From Methanothrix harundinacea (lineage in GTDB: Archaea > Halobacteriota > Methanosarcinia > Methanotrichales > Methanotrichaceae), in assembly GCA_002502785.1 (NCBI GenBank), contig DAQG01000041.1, positions 1 to 46,802 on the forward strand: a DNA stretch of 46,802 nt, read 5' to 3'. A model generated the notes under the pieces. The model worked only from the letters and a program-made list of their open reading frames with translations, had not been told where the DNA came from and made no database searches. Each line of letters opens with the position of its first letter. Position 1 is the stretch's first letter. This document shows positions 1 to 8,146 of this stretch, piece by piece. The translations under genes and the position numbers were made by a program.

Positions 1-412
1 GTGAGCGTCCACCTTTTCCCTCTTATCTCTTCTCCGACCATTTTTTATGGGCCCTTGTCCTTCCCTTCTGCTTCCCAACGTCGTTTTTCCGCCGACCAAA
101 TGATAGTTAAGGTCCTTCAACGGGAGGGCTGGTCCTTTCCCGGGGACGGAAAGGAATTCCGGAAGACGGAGAGCTTCAGGATCGACGATACTGAAAATCG
201 TGACCAGGTCAGGGCAGGATGGCGATTACAGACAGCCATGAGCTACAAAAGGCCCTCTAAAGTCGTCATCGAAATTCTCCCCCCACAAAATTATTCGAGC
301 ATCAAAATGACCAGAAGGGAACGTTTAAGTATTAGTTTCTCAGGTAGGTTACTCTCAAATGAAAAGGATGGTCGGATGGAGTCGGTAGTGGTTTAGAAAA
401 GGAGGAAATAAG
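1..412 (+). other. Leader region upstream of hdrE, no convincing gene
   Basis: An open frame runs from the left edge to 396, but its predicted product is basic, low in complexity and unlike any family I recognise, so I do not call it a gene. The first 60 bases are pyrimidine-rich with T-runs, as at the 3' end of an upstream transcription unit. The right end carries a strong ribosome binding site (AGGAGG around 399-404) about 8 bases before the hdrE ATG. A small upstream gene cannot be excluded because the window starts here. Confidence 0.4.
321..332 (+). promoter_or_regulatory. Possible TATA box for hdrED
   Basis: The sequence CGTTTAAGTATT resembles an archaeal TATA element. If used, transcription would start near 350-355 and give hdrE a leader of roughly 60 bases. 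This is a motif guess only; the region holds other AT-rich stretches. Confidence 0.25.
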
Positions 413-1165
413 ATGGCGTTTTACACCCTTGGTCTCACCTTTTGGTTAGTAATCGCCCTTACCGTCGTGGTATTGGGAATCTGGATATACGGCCTCTACT
501 TTAACTTTAAGAAGTGGGGCATGGGATCCACCGGTTATCAGGATGAGCTGCGTAACAGCTTCTGGCTTTTTATCGCAACATGGATTCATGAAGCTTTCAA
601 AGATGGCATTTGGGTATTCGTAAAGACCCTAATTCTCGATGTCCTGCTTCTCAGGCGGACTCTCAGGAGGAGTCCCGTGAGATGGGTCATGCACATGGCC
701 ATATTCTACGGGTTTTTGACCCTTGCCGCCCTTTCGGGCCTTGGCTTATTCATGGACATAATCGAGCACTTCAACGTCTTGGGCCTTGCCCACCAGGCTG
801 AGATGGTAAAGGGCTTTATGGAGCTGCCCTTCGACATATTCGGCTATCTGCTCCTCTTCGGAGCCACAGTCGCCGTTCTGAGAAGGATTTTTCTCAGAGA
901 GGTCAGATCCCGAACCTCTGCTTATGACGTGGTTCTCCTCGGCGGCGTATTTTTGATCACGATAAGCGGGTTTTATGCGGAGTGGCTGCGAGGCAACGCC
1001 TTCCTGGTCGGAAACGCCTTCGCAAACCCGATATACGCACCCCACTTCTCCCTGCTCCACACGATACTGGCGCTGGCCCTCTTCGTAGTGATCCTTCCCT
1101 GGAGCAAGTACATGCACATAATAGCCGGGCCACTGACGATTCTAGCAAACAGAGGAGGCGAATAA
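413..1165 (+). CDS. hdrE: Heterodisulfide reductase cytochrome b subunit HdrE
   Basis: HdrE is the b-type cytochrome that anchors HdrD in the membrane and passes electrons from methanophenazine to the heterodisulfide site. The 250-residue protein has about five hydrophobic helices (near residues 5-30, 88-112, 130-155, 170-190 and 215-240). Histidines in or beside these segments (in the motifs WIHEAF, MHMAIFYG, PHFSLLHT and YMHIIAGP) are candidate haem ligands. Length and topology fit the NarI-like cytochromes of Methanosarcinales. The ATG follows a strong AGGAGG. The stop is separated from the hdrD start by one base, so the pair is cotranscribed. HdrED occurs only in methanogens with cytochromes and relatives, which is the strongest taxonomic clue in the window. 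Confidence 0.93.
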   Translation: MAFYTLGLTFWLVIALTVVVLGIWIYGLYFNFKKWGMGSTGYQDELRNSFWLFIATWIHEAFKDGIWVFVKTLILDVLLLRRTLRRSPVRWVMHMAIFYGFLTLAALSGLGLFMDIIEHFNVLGLAHQAEMVKGFMELPFDIFGYLLLFGATVAVLRRIFLREVRSRTSAYDVVLLGGVFLITISGFYAEWLRGNAFLVGNAFANPIYAPHFSLLHTILALALFVVILPWSKYMHIIAGPLTILANRGGE

Positions 1166-1166
1166 A

Positions 1167-2543
1167 ATGGCTGACGCAGGAAACGAGAAAAAGCCCCTCG
1201 TATCAGGATACCTCATGTCCACCCAGTTCATGGAGCTGGACGGGTGCACTCGATGTCAGGAATGCATGAAGTGGTGTCCTACTTTTGACGTGAGGCAGGA
1301 CCGCCCAGAGATCACTCCCATGTACAAGATCGCCAAGTTCAGAGAGCTGCTCGGAGGCCAGAATGGCTTGAGGGCGAAGCTATTCGGGTCCAAGCCCCTG
1401 AACGAGGACGAGCTCAACAAGTTCATGGAAGACACCTACATGTGCACCACATGTGGAGTCTGCGGCACCGTCTGCGAGTCCGCCATAAACACCGTCGAGC
1501 TCTGGGAGGCCATGAGGCCAAACATGGTGGCCAGAGGAAACGGTCCCTACGGAAAGCAGTCCTTCTTCCCGATGCTCCTTGGAAAGGACAGAAACCCCTT
1601 CCAGGCAAAGCAGGAGGAGAGGCTCTGCTGGGTCCCCAAGGACGCAACGGTTTTGGAGTCGGAGAAGGTCGCATACTTCGCTGGCTGCACTGCCGCCTAC
1701 AGGCAGCAGGCCCTCGCCGTCGCATCTGTCCGGCTGATGAACAACCTGAACATACCCTTCTGCATGCTCGGCGCGGACGAGTGGTGTTGCGCCTCGGCTC
1801 TGATCAGGACCGGCCAGAGGCCGGTTATGCGAGACCACGCCGTTCACAACATCGATGCACTGAAGGACAGAGGAGCCGAGACCGTCCTCTTCGCCTGTGC
1901 AGGATGTCTCCGAGCTGCCACCATCGATTGGCCTCGGTGGTACGAGGGTTACATCCCCTACAAGACGATGCCACTCTCCGTCTACCTGAGGGAGAAGGTA
2001 AGAAGCGGCGAGGTCGAGTGGAAGAGGCCCCTAGACTTCAAGGTAACCTACCACGACCCCTGCCACAACGGAAGACACCTTATGCACGTCAAGGGAAGAG
2101 ACTGGTCCTTCGAGGCCCCCAGGGACATACTGAAGTCCATCCCCGGTGTCAAGTTCGAGGACATGGCCAGGTCCAGAGAGTTCCAGAGGTGCTGCGGCGC
2201 TGGAGGCGGCGTCAAGGCAGGAATTCCAGACCTAGCCCTCGACTGCGCCAAGGCGAGGCTGGGCGACGCTAAATTGATAGCAGCAGACATAATCGCGAGT
2301 ACCTGTCCCTTCTGCAGGCGCAACATCATGGACGGGAGGGGTGCCTTGCCCGAAAAATCCGATGTCAAAATCGTAGACGTCGTGGAGATGATGGCTGCAG
2401 CCATGGGCCTGGACACGACCATCCCCGACAACCCCTACATGCAGTTCCAGGAACAGGACGTAATCGTCTGCGAGGAAGTCTGCAAGGTCGAAACTCACGA
2501 GAGGGAAGCCGAGGGCGAAGATATCGTCGGAGAGGCACACTGA
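1167..2543 (+). CDS. hdrD: Heterodisulfide reductase iron-sulfur subunit HdrD
   Basis: This is the catalytic subunit that reduces CoM-S-S-CoB to the two thiols, the last step of the methanogenic electron-transfer chain. The 458-residue protein combines the HdrC and HdrB functions. Two ferredoxin-type [4Fe-4S] motifs lie at C27/C30/C33/C37 and C93/C96/C99/C103. Two cysteine-rich CCG domains follow: one with FAGC, WCCAS and CAGC around residues 170-250, and one with DPCHNG, RCCGAGGG and CPFC around residues 295-395. These bind the noncubane active-site clusters in the family. The ATG lies one base after hdrE, with GAGGAGG just upstream inside the hdrE end. A strong hairpin follows the stop. Confidence 0.95.
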   Translation: MADAGNEKKPLVSGYLMSTQFMELDGCTRCQECMKWCPTFDVRQDRPEITPMYKIAKFRELLGGQNGLRAKLFGSKPLNEDELNKFMEDTYMCTTCGVCGTVCESAINTVELWEAMRPNMVARGNGPYGKQSFFPMLLGKDRNPFQAKQEERLCWVPKDATVLESEKVAYFAGCTAAYRQQALAVASVRLMNNLNIPFCMLGADEWCCASALIRTGQRPVMRDHAVHNIDALKDRGAETVLFACAGCLRAATIDWPRWYEGYIPYKTMPLSVYLREKVRSGEVEWKRPLDFKVTYHDPCHNGRHLMHVKGRDWSFEAPRDILKSIPGVKFEDMARSREFQRCCGAGGGVKAGIPDLALDCAKARLGDAKLIAADIIASTCPFCRRNIMDGRGALPEKSDVKIVDVVEMMAAAMGLDTTIPDNPYMQFQEQDVIVCEEVCKVETHEREAEGEDIVGEAH

Positions 2544-2562
2544 ACGGGTAGAACTGGCAAAA

Positions 2563-2605
2563 AGGTTCGAGGTTCATAGAACCTCGAACCTCAGCGTCTC
2601 TTTTT
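2563..2605 (+). terminator. Hairpin terminator after hdrD
   Basis: A perfect 13-base-pair inverted repeat (AGGTTCGAGGTTC, loop ATA, then its complement, 2563-2591) is followed within ten bases by a run of T-rich sequence. It sits 20 bases after the hdrD stop and before the end of a convergent gene, so it probably ends hdrED transcription. Confidence 0.75.
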
Positions 2606-2649
2606 CTTTAAGTTCTTTTTCCTCTGGCTTTTGCAGGCCTTTTCCGGTT

Positions 2650-3264
2650 TCACATCACGGACCTAGCGTAGATCGTATCCCTGGTGTAGCTGATGACCTG
2701 GACCTCTCTTTTCTTCGGCGCTTCCTCGACCGCTAGCGCCATCGTCTCCTCCTCGAAGTCGGAGATACCTCCAGAGACGGTGGGAACGAAGGTGAAGGGC
2801 TCGGCAAGAGCTGGCTTGTAAAGGGAGGTGTTCGGGCTCGTCAACGAGGCACTGAACCTGCCCATCCAGCCGGACCCTGTCTCGTCCGAGCAGACGAAGG
2901 TTCCCAAAAGGTCGCCCGAATCGTTGGACACGCCGATCATCCTGGCGACCGTCAGGGGATGCTGTACCAGCAGGATCTCCATATCGAGGCCGCCCTCTTC
3001 AAATTGACCCGTCACCATCCCGTTCCAGGGATTGGGGATATCGCCGGTGCAGGCTCCCGATAAGGCCGATCCCGCCTGGAAGAGGGCTACAGTGTACTCT
3101 TCCAAGGGAAGGGGGTCGCCGGAGATCTGATCTTGCTCGCATCGGAATGTCCAAAGGCCTGTCAGGTCGGCCTCGGCTTCGACTAGGCCGGTGCTGGAGA
3201 TCAATATCAAAGATGTCAGGGCTGCATGGATCAAGAGGGTATTTTTGATCATTCGTCTCGTCAT
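2650..3264 (-). CDS. Secreted protein of unknown function
   Basis: The product is 204 residues when started at the ATG at 3264. That start gives a clean signal peptide: MTRRMIK, a hydrophobic stretch (residues 8-24) and a small-residue cleavage region near VEAEA. An upstream in-frame extension exists but would overlap the divergent HD-domain gene and bury the signal peptide. The mature part begins with a DLTGLW motif and has short beta-rich segments with G-x-F/M-x-G patterns, resembling small secreted beta-barrel proteins, but I do not recognise the family. Two paired cysteines (CEQ, CTGD) and a third (CSDE) are present. It is convergent with hdrD and divergent from the HD gene. Confidence 0.6.
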   Translation of the reverse strand: MTRRMIKNTLLIHAALTSLILISSTGLVEAEADLTGLWTFRCEQDQISGDPLPLEEYTVALFQAGSALSGACTGDIPNPWNGMVTGQFEEGGLDMEILLVQHPLTVARMIGVSNDSGDLLGTFVCSDETGSGWMGRFSASLTSPNTSLYKPALAEPFTFVPTVSGGISDFEEETMALAVEEAPKKREVQVISYTRDTIYARSVM

Positions 3265-3346
3265 ATTGGGCTCGGATTTATTAAAAACTATCCTGGGCGA
3301 CGAAAAGGGTAAATCGAGAAGGGTGAAACTGGATGGCGAGGTTCCC

Positions 3347-4540
3347 ATGACCACGATAAGGGATCCGGTCCACGGATACATCGAGCTCGACGAGATGGCC
3401 CGGGATCTTGCCGACACCCAAGAGATGCAGAGGCTGAGGTGGATAAAGCAGCTGGGGCTTGCCAACCTCGTCTACCCCGGAGCCAACCACACACGGTTTG
3501 AGCACAGCCTGGGTGCATACCACCTCTCCGGCCTTCTGGCCCACCATCTCGAGCTGGATGGAGACGATATGGCGGAGATCCAGGCCGCAGCCCTCCTCCA
3601 CGACGTCGGCCACGGCCCCTTCTCCCACGTCACCGAGAAGGTACTCTCGGCCTATCTTCGAGAGGAGCACGAGAACGTCTCCGACCGGCTCAAGAGAGGC
3701 GAGCTGGGAGACGTGTTGGCCGATCGCGGGCTCAAACCCCACCGGATTCAAAGGCTGATCAGGGGAGAGACCCCCCTGGGCCAGATGGTGAGCGGAGAGG
3801 TCGACGTCGACAGAATGGACTACCTGACCCGGGACGCCCACTACACCGGTGTCGCCTACGGCGTCGTAGACTACCAGAGGCTGATGGAGACGATGGTCAT
3901 AAAGGACGGTCAGCTCGCCCTCGAGGAAGGAGGAATCCACGCCGCCGAGTCCCTTCTCGTGTCGAGGCTCCTCATGTATCCGACGGTCTACTTCCACCAC
4001 GTATCGAGGATCGCCCAGAAGATGCTGGGGATCGGGGTCCGGGTGATGATCGAGGAGGGGTCCGATCCCCGAAAGATCAGGGATATGGACGACCTAGAGC
4101 TGACGGCTGCCATGATCTCTAAAGGCGGCTACCCCGGAGAGATCATCGGCCGGATCAGGTCGAGACACCTTTTCAAGCGTGCGGTCTACGTCGGCCTGGA
4201 CCGTCTTGAGTCGTCGACGATCATCGACCGGGGACGCGAAGATAGAATCGCCGAGGAGATCGCTGAATTGGCCGGAATCGATCCACTGTACGTTCTGGTC
4301 GACAAGCCTGGCCTGCCCAGGATCGCAGAGGGGAACGTGGCCATAATATTGCAGGACGGCGAGAAAAAGCCCCTCCGAGAGGTCTCACCCCTCGTCACCA
4401 TCATGGAAAGCGCCCACCTTGCGGCCTGGAGGCTTGGGGTCTACACCACCGAGGAGAACCGAGAACGTGCGAAGAAGGCCGCCATGAGGCATCTCAACAT
4501 CAGGCGTAACCCCATCCAGCACACTTTTGAGGACCTCTGA
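3347..4540 (+). CDS. HD-domain phosphohydrolase, dNTPase-like
   Basis: This metal-dependent phosphohydrolase belongs to the archaeal/bacterial HD superfamily related to dGTP triphosphohydrolases and SAMHD1. With the ATG at 3347 it has 397 residues and opens with TTIRDPVHGYIEL, the usual family start. Metal ligands are visible: H53 in NHTRFEH, the H85-D86 pair in LLHDVGHGPFSH with following histidines, and the aspartate in SGEVDVDRMDYLTRD. The C-terminal half is helical and typical for the family. An in-frame GTG at 3323 and a longer frame from 3191 exist, but the latter would overlap the divergent secreted-protein gene. The substrate is unknown; a (d)NTP is the family expectation. Confidence 0.82.
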   Translation: MTTIRDPVHGYIELDEMARDLADTQEMQRLRWIKQLGLANLVYPGANHTRFEHSLGAYHLSGLLAHHLELDGDDMAEIQAAALLHDVGHGPFSHVTEKVLSAYLREEHENVSDRLKRGELGDVLADRGLKPHRIQRLIRGETPLGQMVSGEVDVDRMDYLTRDAHYTGVAYGVVDYQRLMETMVIKDGQLALEEGGIHAAESLLVSRLLMYPTVYFHHVSRIAQKMLGIGVRVMIEEGSDPRKIRDMDDLELTAAMISKGGYPGEIIGRIRSRHLFKRAVYVGLDRLESSTIIDRGREDRIAEEIAELAGIDPLYVLVDKPGLPRIAEGNVAIILQDGEKKPLREVSPLVTIMESAHLAAWRLGVYTTEENRERAKKAAMRHLNIRRNPIQHTFEDL

Positions 4541-4613
4541 CTTGCTAGGAGGCTTTTTGATCATCATGGGTCACGGATAACCTTTAAGTCGATCCAGGGC
4601 TGAGGGTGAAGGG

Positions 4614-5027
4614 ATGGTCGCCGTTGACAACACGCTGATAGTCAAAACGGTTCAGTCTATGAACCAGCACCTTCCCGGAAGGAGGAAGAAACTCACCGAG
4701 CTTCTCGGAGAGGAGAAGCCCGGGGTCAGGGGCAAGGACAACACCTTTTACATCATGGACAAAAAAGAGCTTGCCCTCATATCCGAATCCGTCCCCCGGT
4801 ATCTCTGGGACCGGCTCAGGCTTCCGATTCTGATAGAGATGGCACCCCAGTACGGGAGCGGCTCGGCCCGGGTCCAGGGGGAGGCCGATTGCGAGCTGGT
4901 TAGAAAGCTTCTCAAGATCGACCGGGGAGACCGGAAGATGGTGATCATCTACATGCCGGAGATAAGAGAGCTGAGACGGAACCTCCCCACCACCAGCCAG
5001 TACGCCTTCGTCACGTCCCTCCGATGA
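4614..5027 (+). CDS. UPF0216 (DUF61) archaeal protein
   Basis: The 137-residue protein matches the archaeal UPF0216/DUF61 family as I remember it: an N-terminal TLI-x(5)-MNQHLPGRRKKL segment, a LLGEEKPGV motif, and a central RLPILIEM strand followed by a GSARVQGE segment. The function is unknown. A purine-rich site (GAGGGTGAAGGG) precedes the ATG directly and a CCTTTAAG element at 4581-4588 could be its TATA box. It lies 73 bases after the HD gene and is probably transcribed separately. Confidence 0.8.
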   Translation: MVAVDNTLIVKTVQSMNQHLPGRRKKLTELLGEEKPGVRGKDNTFYIMDKKELALISESVPRYLWDRLRLPILIEMAPQYGSGSARVQGEADCELVRKLLKIDRGDRKMVIIYMPEIRELRRNLPTTSQYAFVTSLR

Positions 5028-5084
5028 CATTGCTGTGATTTTTATAGGATGCCGACATATTATAGGCTTTGAGGTGTTTAGATC

Positions 5085-5645
5085 ATGGCAGATAAAACTC
5101 TGACAGAGGCGGTCAGGCTCTTCGAGCAGAAGATGGCTCAGGGTCAGTATAAAGAGGCTGCGAAGATTAAGGAGGACTATTCCCTTCCTCTCGATATGCT
5201 CCAGGACGCTGTTACAAAAGAGTACATGAGGATCGTAGGTCTCGGCGAGTACTCTCTGGCGGCAGAACTTGGAAAGCAGTACGGGCTTCCAGAAAAGCTA
5301 GTCAGGGACGCGGCCGCCAGGTCGTTTCAAAGGAAGGTCGACGGCGAGCAGTACAAGGCCGCGGCAGAGTACGCAAAGGAGTTCGGTCTTCCCCAGGAGT
5401 CGATCAGGGCGGCTGCGGTCCAGGCCTTCAAGAAGAGCATGGACTTCGGCCTCGCCAAGAACGCCGCAGAGATCGCGGTCCAGTTCAACCTGCCCGATGA
5501 GATGAAGATCGAGGCTGCAGAGAAGGTTTATTCGATGCACATGGATTCCGGCCTCTACAACAAGGCCCTGAAGATAGCCCAAAAGTACGAGCTATCCGAG
5601 GAGCTCATCCGGGAGGCGGAGACGAAGGCGAAAGGTCGCAGGTGA
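5085..5645 (+). CDS. Five-unit 34-residue helical repeat protein
   Basis: I do not recognise a named family. The 186-residue protein is almost entirely five consecutive repeats of exactly 34 residues with no insertions, starting near residue 12 (LFEQKM), then EYMRIV, SFQRKV, AFKKSM and VYSMHM, and ending in a short basic tail. The shared pattern is an aromatic at position 2, G at 9, Y at 11, A at 14-15, an aromatic at 21, L-P at 23-24 and I/L at 28. Each unit should form a helix pair. The length is that of TPR or PPR repeats, but the Leu-Pro turn is not the TPR consensus. There are no membrane segments or signal peptide. The thiDN start follows three bases after its stop, so the two are probably cotranscribed. 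A TTTTTATA element near 5039 may be the TATA box. Confidence 0.8.
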   Translation: MADKTLTEAVRLFEQKMAQGQYKEAAKIKEDYSLPLDMLQDAVTKEYMRIVGLGEYSLAAELGKQYGLPEKLVRDAAARSFQRKVDGEQYKAAAEYAKEFGLPQESIRAAAVQAFKKSMDFGLAKNAAEIAVQFNLPDEMKIEAAEKVYSMHMDSGLYNKALKIAQKYELSEELIREAETKAKGRR

Positions 5646-5648
5646 TCC

Positions 5649-7028
5649 ATGGGCAAAGTCCTTCTCACCGTAGGCGGGTCCGACTCCTCCGGGGGCGCAG
5701 GAATCCAGGCCGACATCAAGACCTTCGCCGGTCTAGGCTTTCACGGAACCTCCGCCATAACCGCTGGGACCGCCCAGAACACCCTCGGCGTGAGAGAGGT
5801 TTATCCTCTCGCACCCGAGGCCGTCGCGGCCCAGATGGTGGCGCTTTTTGAGGACTTCGAGATCTCCGCCGCAAAGACGGGAATGCTCCATTCGGGTGAG
5901 ATCGTCTCAAAGGTTGCTGGATTTTTCGAGATTGAAAAAATAACCCTGGTGGTGGACCCGGTGATCGAGGCCGAGGCCGGGGGCTGGCTCCTCGAATCCC
6001 CGGCACTCGACCGGCTCTGCAAAAGGCTGATCCCCTTCGCCAGGGTCGTCACCCCCAACATCTTCGAGGCTGAGGCGATCACCGGGATCAAGGTATCCGA
6101 CGAGCGGAGTGCTGTCGAGGCGGGCGAGGCGATCCTCGATCTCGGGGCTGAGGCTGCCATCGTTACCGGCGGCCATCTCGAAGGCACCGACGTATTGGTG
6201 ACAAAGATGGGGCATCATCTCATCTGTGGCGAGAAGTTGGCTGGCGGAAACCACGGGGTCGGTTGCACCTACTCCGCGGCCTTGACGGCCTATTTGGCCC
6301 GGGGCATGAACCTGGAGAGTGCGGCCAAGGCCGCAAAGAAGTTCGCGGCATTCTCGGTCAATAAGAGCATCGGTGTCGGCAGGGGCGCATCGCCGGTGAA
6401 CCCCCTGGGCGAAATCCTGGGGAGGGCCGAGAGGTTCGATGTCCTGACAGAGGTTCAAAAGGGGGTCGACCTCCTCGTGGAGGAGCCCGCCTTTCGCCAT
6501 CTGATACCGGAAGTGGGATCTAACCTCGGAATGGCGATTTCTGGCGCCTCGAGCCCCGAAGACGTCGCCGCCGTCGAGGGGAGGATGGTGAGGGTGGGGT
6601 CCAGGGTCAAAGCATGCGGTTCTGTCCGGTTCGGGGCGAGCAGCCATGTCGCCAGGATACTTCTTGCAGCCATGAGCTTCGATCCCAAGGTGAGGGCCGG
6701 GATGAACATCAGGTTCGGCGACGACGTCCTGGATGCGATCCGGGAACTGGGCCTTTCAACGTCTCATTTCAGCAGAGTGGACGAGCCATCGGGCTCGAGG
6801 ACGATGAGTTGGGGCACCCAAGAGGCGATAAAGCGTTTTAGGTCGAGGGCCGAATTTGATGCTGATGCGTCCGAGCTTCCGGGTTCTGTGCCTCAGGTCA
6901 TCTGGGATCGGGGTGGACCTGGAAAGGAGCCGATGATCAGGCTTCTGGGCTTTTCGGCTCGCGAGGTCGCGAATTCAGCGGTCCAGATAGCCAGGAGTCT
7001 TTCGGTCAGACGGGAACCTATAAATTGA
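5649..7028 (+). CDS. thiDN: Bifunctional HMP-phosphate kinase / ThiN thiamine-phosphate synthase
   Basis: This is a fusion enzyme for thiamine synthesis. Residues 1 to about 255 are ThiD, a ribokinase-fold hydroxymethylpyrimidine (phosphate) kinase: GGSDSSGGAGIQAD near the N-terminus binds the pyrimidine, VVDPV lies centrally, and GGNHGVGCTYSAALTA holds the anion-hole and catalytic segment. Residues from about 275 to 455 are a ThiN domain, with GSVRFGASSHVAR, GMNIRFG and SRTMSWG, which in archaea replaces ThiE in joining HMP-PP and thiazole phosphate. The 459-residue length fits archaeal ThiDN. The ATG lies three bases after the repeat-protein gene. ThiN domains can also serve as regulators when fused to DNA-binding domains; here the ThiD fusion favours the enzyme role. 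Confidence 0.92.
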   Translation: MGKVLLTVGGSDSSGGAGIQADIKTFAGLGFHGTSAITAGTAQNTLGVREVYPLAPEAVAAQMVALFEDFEISAAKTGMLHSGEIVSKVAGFFEIEKITLVVDPVIEAEAGGWLLESPALDRLCKRLIPFARVVTPNIFEAEAITGIKVSDERSAVEAGEAILDLGAEAAIVTGGHLEGTDVLVTKMGHHLICGEKLAGGNHGVGCTYSAALTAYLARGMNLESAAKAAKKFAAFSVNKSIGVGRGASPVNPLGEILGRAERFDVLTEVQKGVDLLVEEPAFRHLIPEVGSNLGMAISGASSPEDVAAVEGRMVRVGSRVKACGSVRFGASSHVARILLAAMSFDPKVRAGMNIRFGDDVLDAIRELGLSTSHFSRVDEPSGSRTMSWGTQEAIKRFRSRAEFDADASELPGSVPQVIWDRGGPGKEPMIRLLGFSAREVANSAVQIARSLSVRREPIN

Positions 7029-7073
7029 AGTTTGATGCTTTAACATTGCGGTTCTTTATTTGGAGTGTCCGAT

Positions 7074-7265
7074 ATGGGAAGTGTAAAGCCTAACTACATC
7101 AAGAATTTTGCAGATGACCTGATGAAGACCCACCAGGGAGTCTTCAACAACGATTTCGAGCATAACAAGGATATGGTGACGGAGTATACCGACATCAAGT
7201 ACAAGACCATCCGCAACCGAATCGCGGGTTACATCACTCGCAAAGCCCAGGTCAGAGGAGAGTAA
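7074..7265 (+). CDS. rps17e: 30S ribosomal protein S17e
   Basis: This is an archaeal/eukaryotic small-subunit ribosomal protein of 63 residues. The family signature is clear: NYIKNFADDLM, then the FNNDFEHNK motif, and RNRIAGYITRK near the C-terminus. I chose the ATG at 7074 over an in-frame GTG at 7065 because GGAG at 7062-7065 then lies eight bases upstream, whereas it overlaps the GTG. The gene heads a likely operon: dapA starts five bases after its stop. Confidence 0.93.
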   Translation: MGSVKPNYIKNFADDLMKTHQGVFNNDFEHNKDMVTEYTDIKYKTIRNRIAGYITRKAQVRGE

Positions 7266-7270
7266 GGTGG

Positions 7271-8146
7271 ATGTTTGAAGGTGTGCTGCCGGCCATCATC
7301 ACGCCCTTCAAAGAGGACGGAGAGCTGGACGAGGAGGGCTTTAGGGGAAATATCGAGTTTTTTTGCGAGGCTGGCGTCTCTGGCATCGTTCCCTGCGGCA
7401 CCACGGGCGAGTCTGCCACTCTGACCTTTGAGGAGCACAAAAAGGTCGTAGAGGTCGCAGTCGACTCTTCGAAGGTATTGGTGGTGGCCGGCACCGGATC
7501 CAACAACACCCGCGAGGCTGTGGAGCTGACCAAGCACGCCGAGGACGCGGGCGCCGACGCTGTCTTGTTGATCACCCCCTACTACAACAAGCCCAACGAC
7601 CGGGGCATGATGGCCCATTTCAGGACGGTGGCCGATAGCTGTGACCTTCCCCTGATCCTCTACAACGTTCCCTCCAGGACCGGCATCAACCTCAAGCCCG
7701 AGCTGGTGGCGGAGCTGGCCAAGATCGAGAACGTCGTCGGTATCAAGGAGGCGAGCGGGAGCCTCTCTCAGGTTTCAAGCATCATCGAGATGACGCAGGA
7801 CGAAGATTTCGTGCTCCTCTCGGGCGATGACAACCTCACCATCCCGATAATGGCTCTGGGGGGCAAGGGCGTCATATCGGTGGTGGCAGACGTGGCTCCA
7901 AGAAAGATGGTGGCTATGGTGGATGCGATGCTGAAAGGCGACCTCGATAGCGCGAGAAGGATGCATTACGAGCTTGCTCCCCTCTCAAGAGACCTGTTCC
8001 TGGAGACAAACCCCATCCCCGTCAAAACGGCCACCGGGATGATAGGGCTCGCCGCAGGTCCCCTGAGGCTGCCTCTAGCACCCATGTCCGAGAAGAACGA
8101 GAAGAAGCTGAAAGAAGTCGTCGACCTTCTGGGCGAGTTCAGATGA
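7271..8146 (+). CDS. dapA: 4-hydroxy-tetrahydrodipicolinate synthase DapA
   Basis: DapA condenses pyruvate with aspartate semialdehyde in lysine biosynthesis. The 291-residue TIM barrel has all key residues in register: the GTTGE motif with T44-T45, Y105 in ITPYYNKP, Y131 in YNVPSRTG with R136, and the Schiff-base lysine K159 in GIKEAS. The intact Tyr-Thr-Tyr set and GTTGE favour DapA over other N-acetylneuraminate-lyase-type aldolases. The stop overlaps the dapB start by four bases (ATGA), so expression is probably coupled. The dapB neighbour confirms the pathway. Confidence 0.94.
   Translation: MFEGVLPAIITPFKEDGELDEEGFRGNIEFFCEAGVSGIVPCGTTGESATLTFEEHKKVVEVAVDSSKVLVVAGTGSNNTREAVELTKHAEDAGADAVLLITPYYNKPNDRGMMAHFRTVADSCDLPLILYNVPSRTGINLKPELVAELAKIENVVGIKEASGSLSQVSSIIEMTQDEDFVLLSGDDNLTIPIMALGGKGVISVVADVAPRKMVAMVDAMLKGDLDSARRMHYELAPLSRDLFLETNPIPVKTATGMIGLAAGPLRLPLAPMSEKNEKKLKEVVDLLGEFR

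Noticed and set aside
1..396. 131-codon frame upstream of hdrE
   Set aside because: It begins at the window edge with GTG, has no ribosome site in view, is compositionally odd and resembles no protein family; it looks like a leader region.
2563..2600. GGTTCGA sequence as a possible tRNA T-arm
   Set aside because: The bases form one arm of a simple long hairpin after hdrD, and no acceptor, D or anticodon arms are present.
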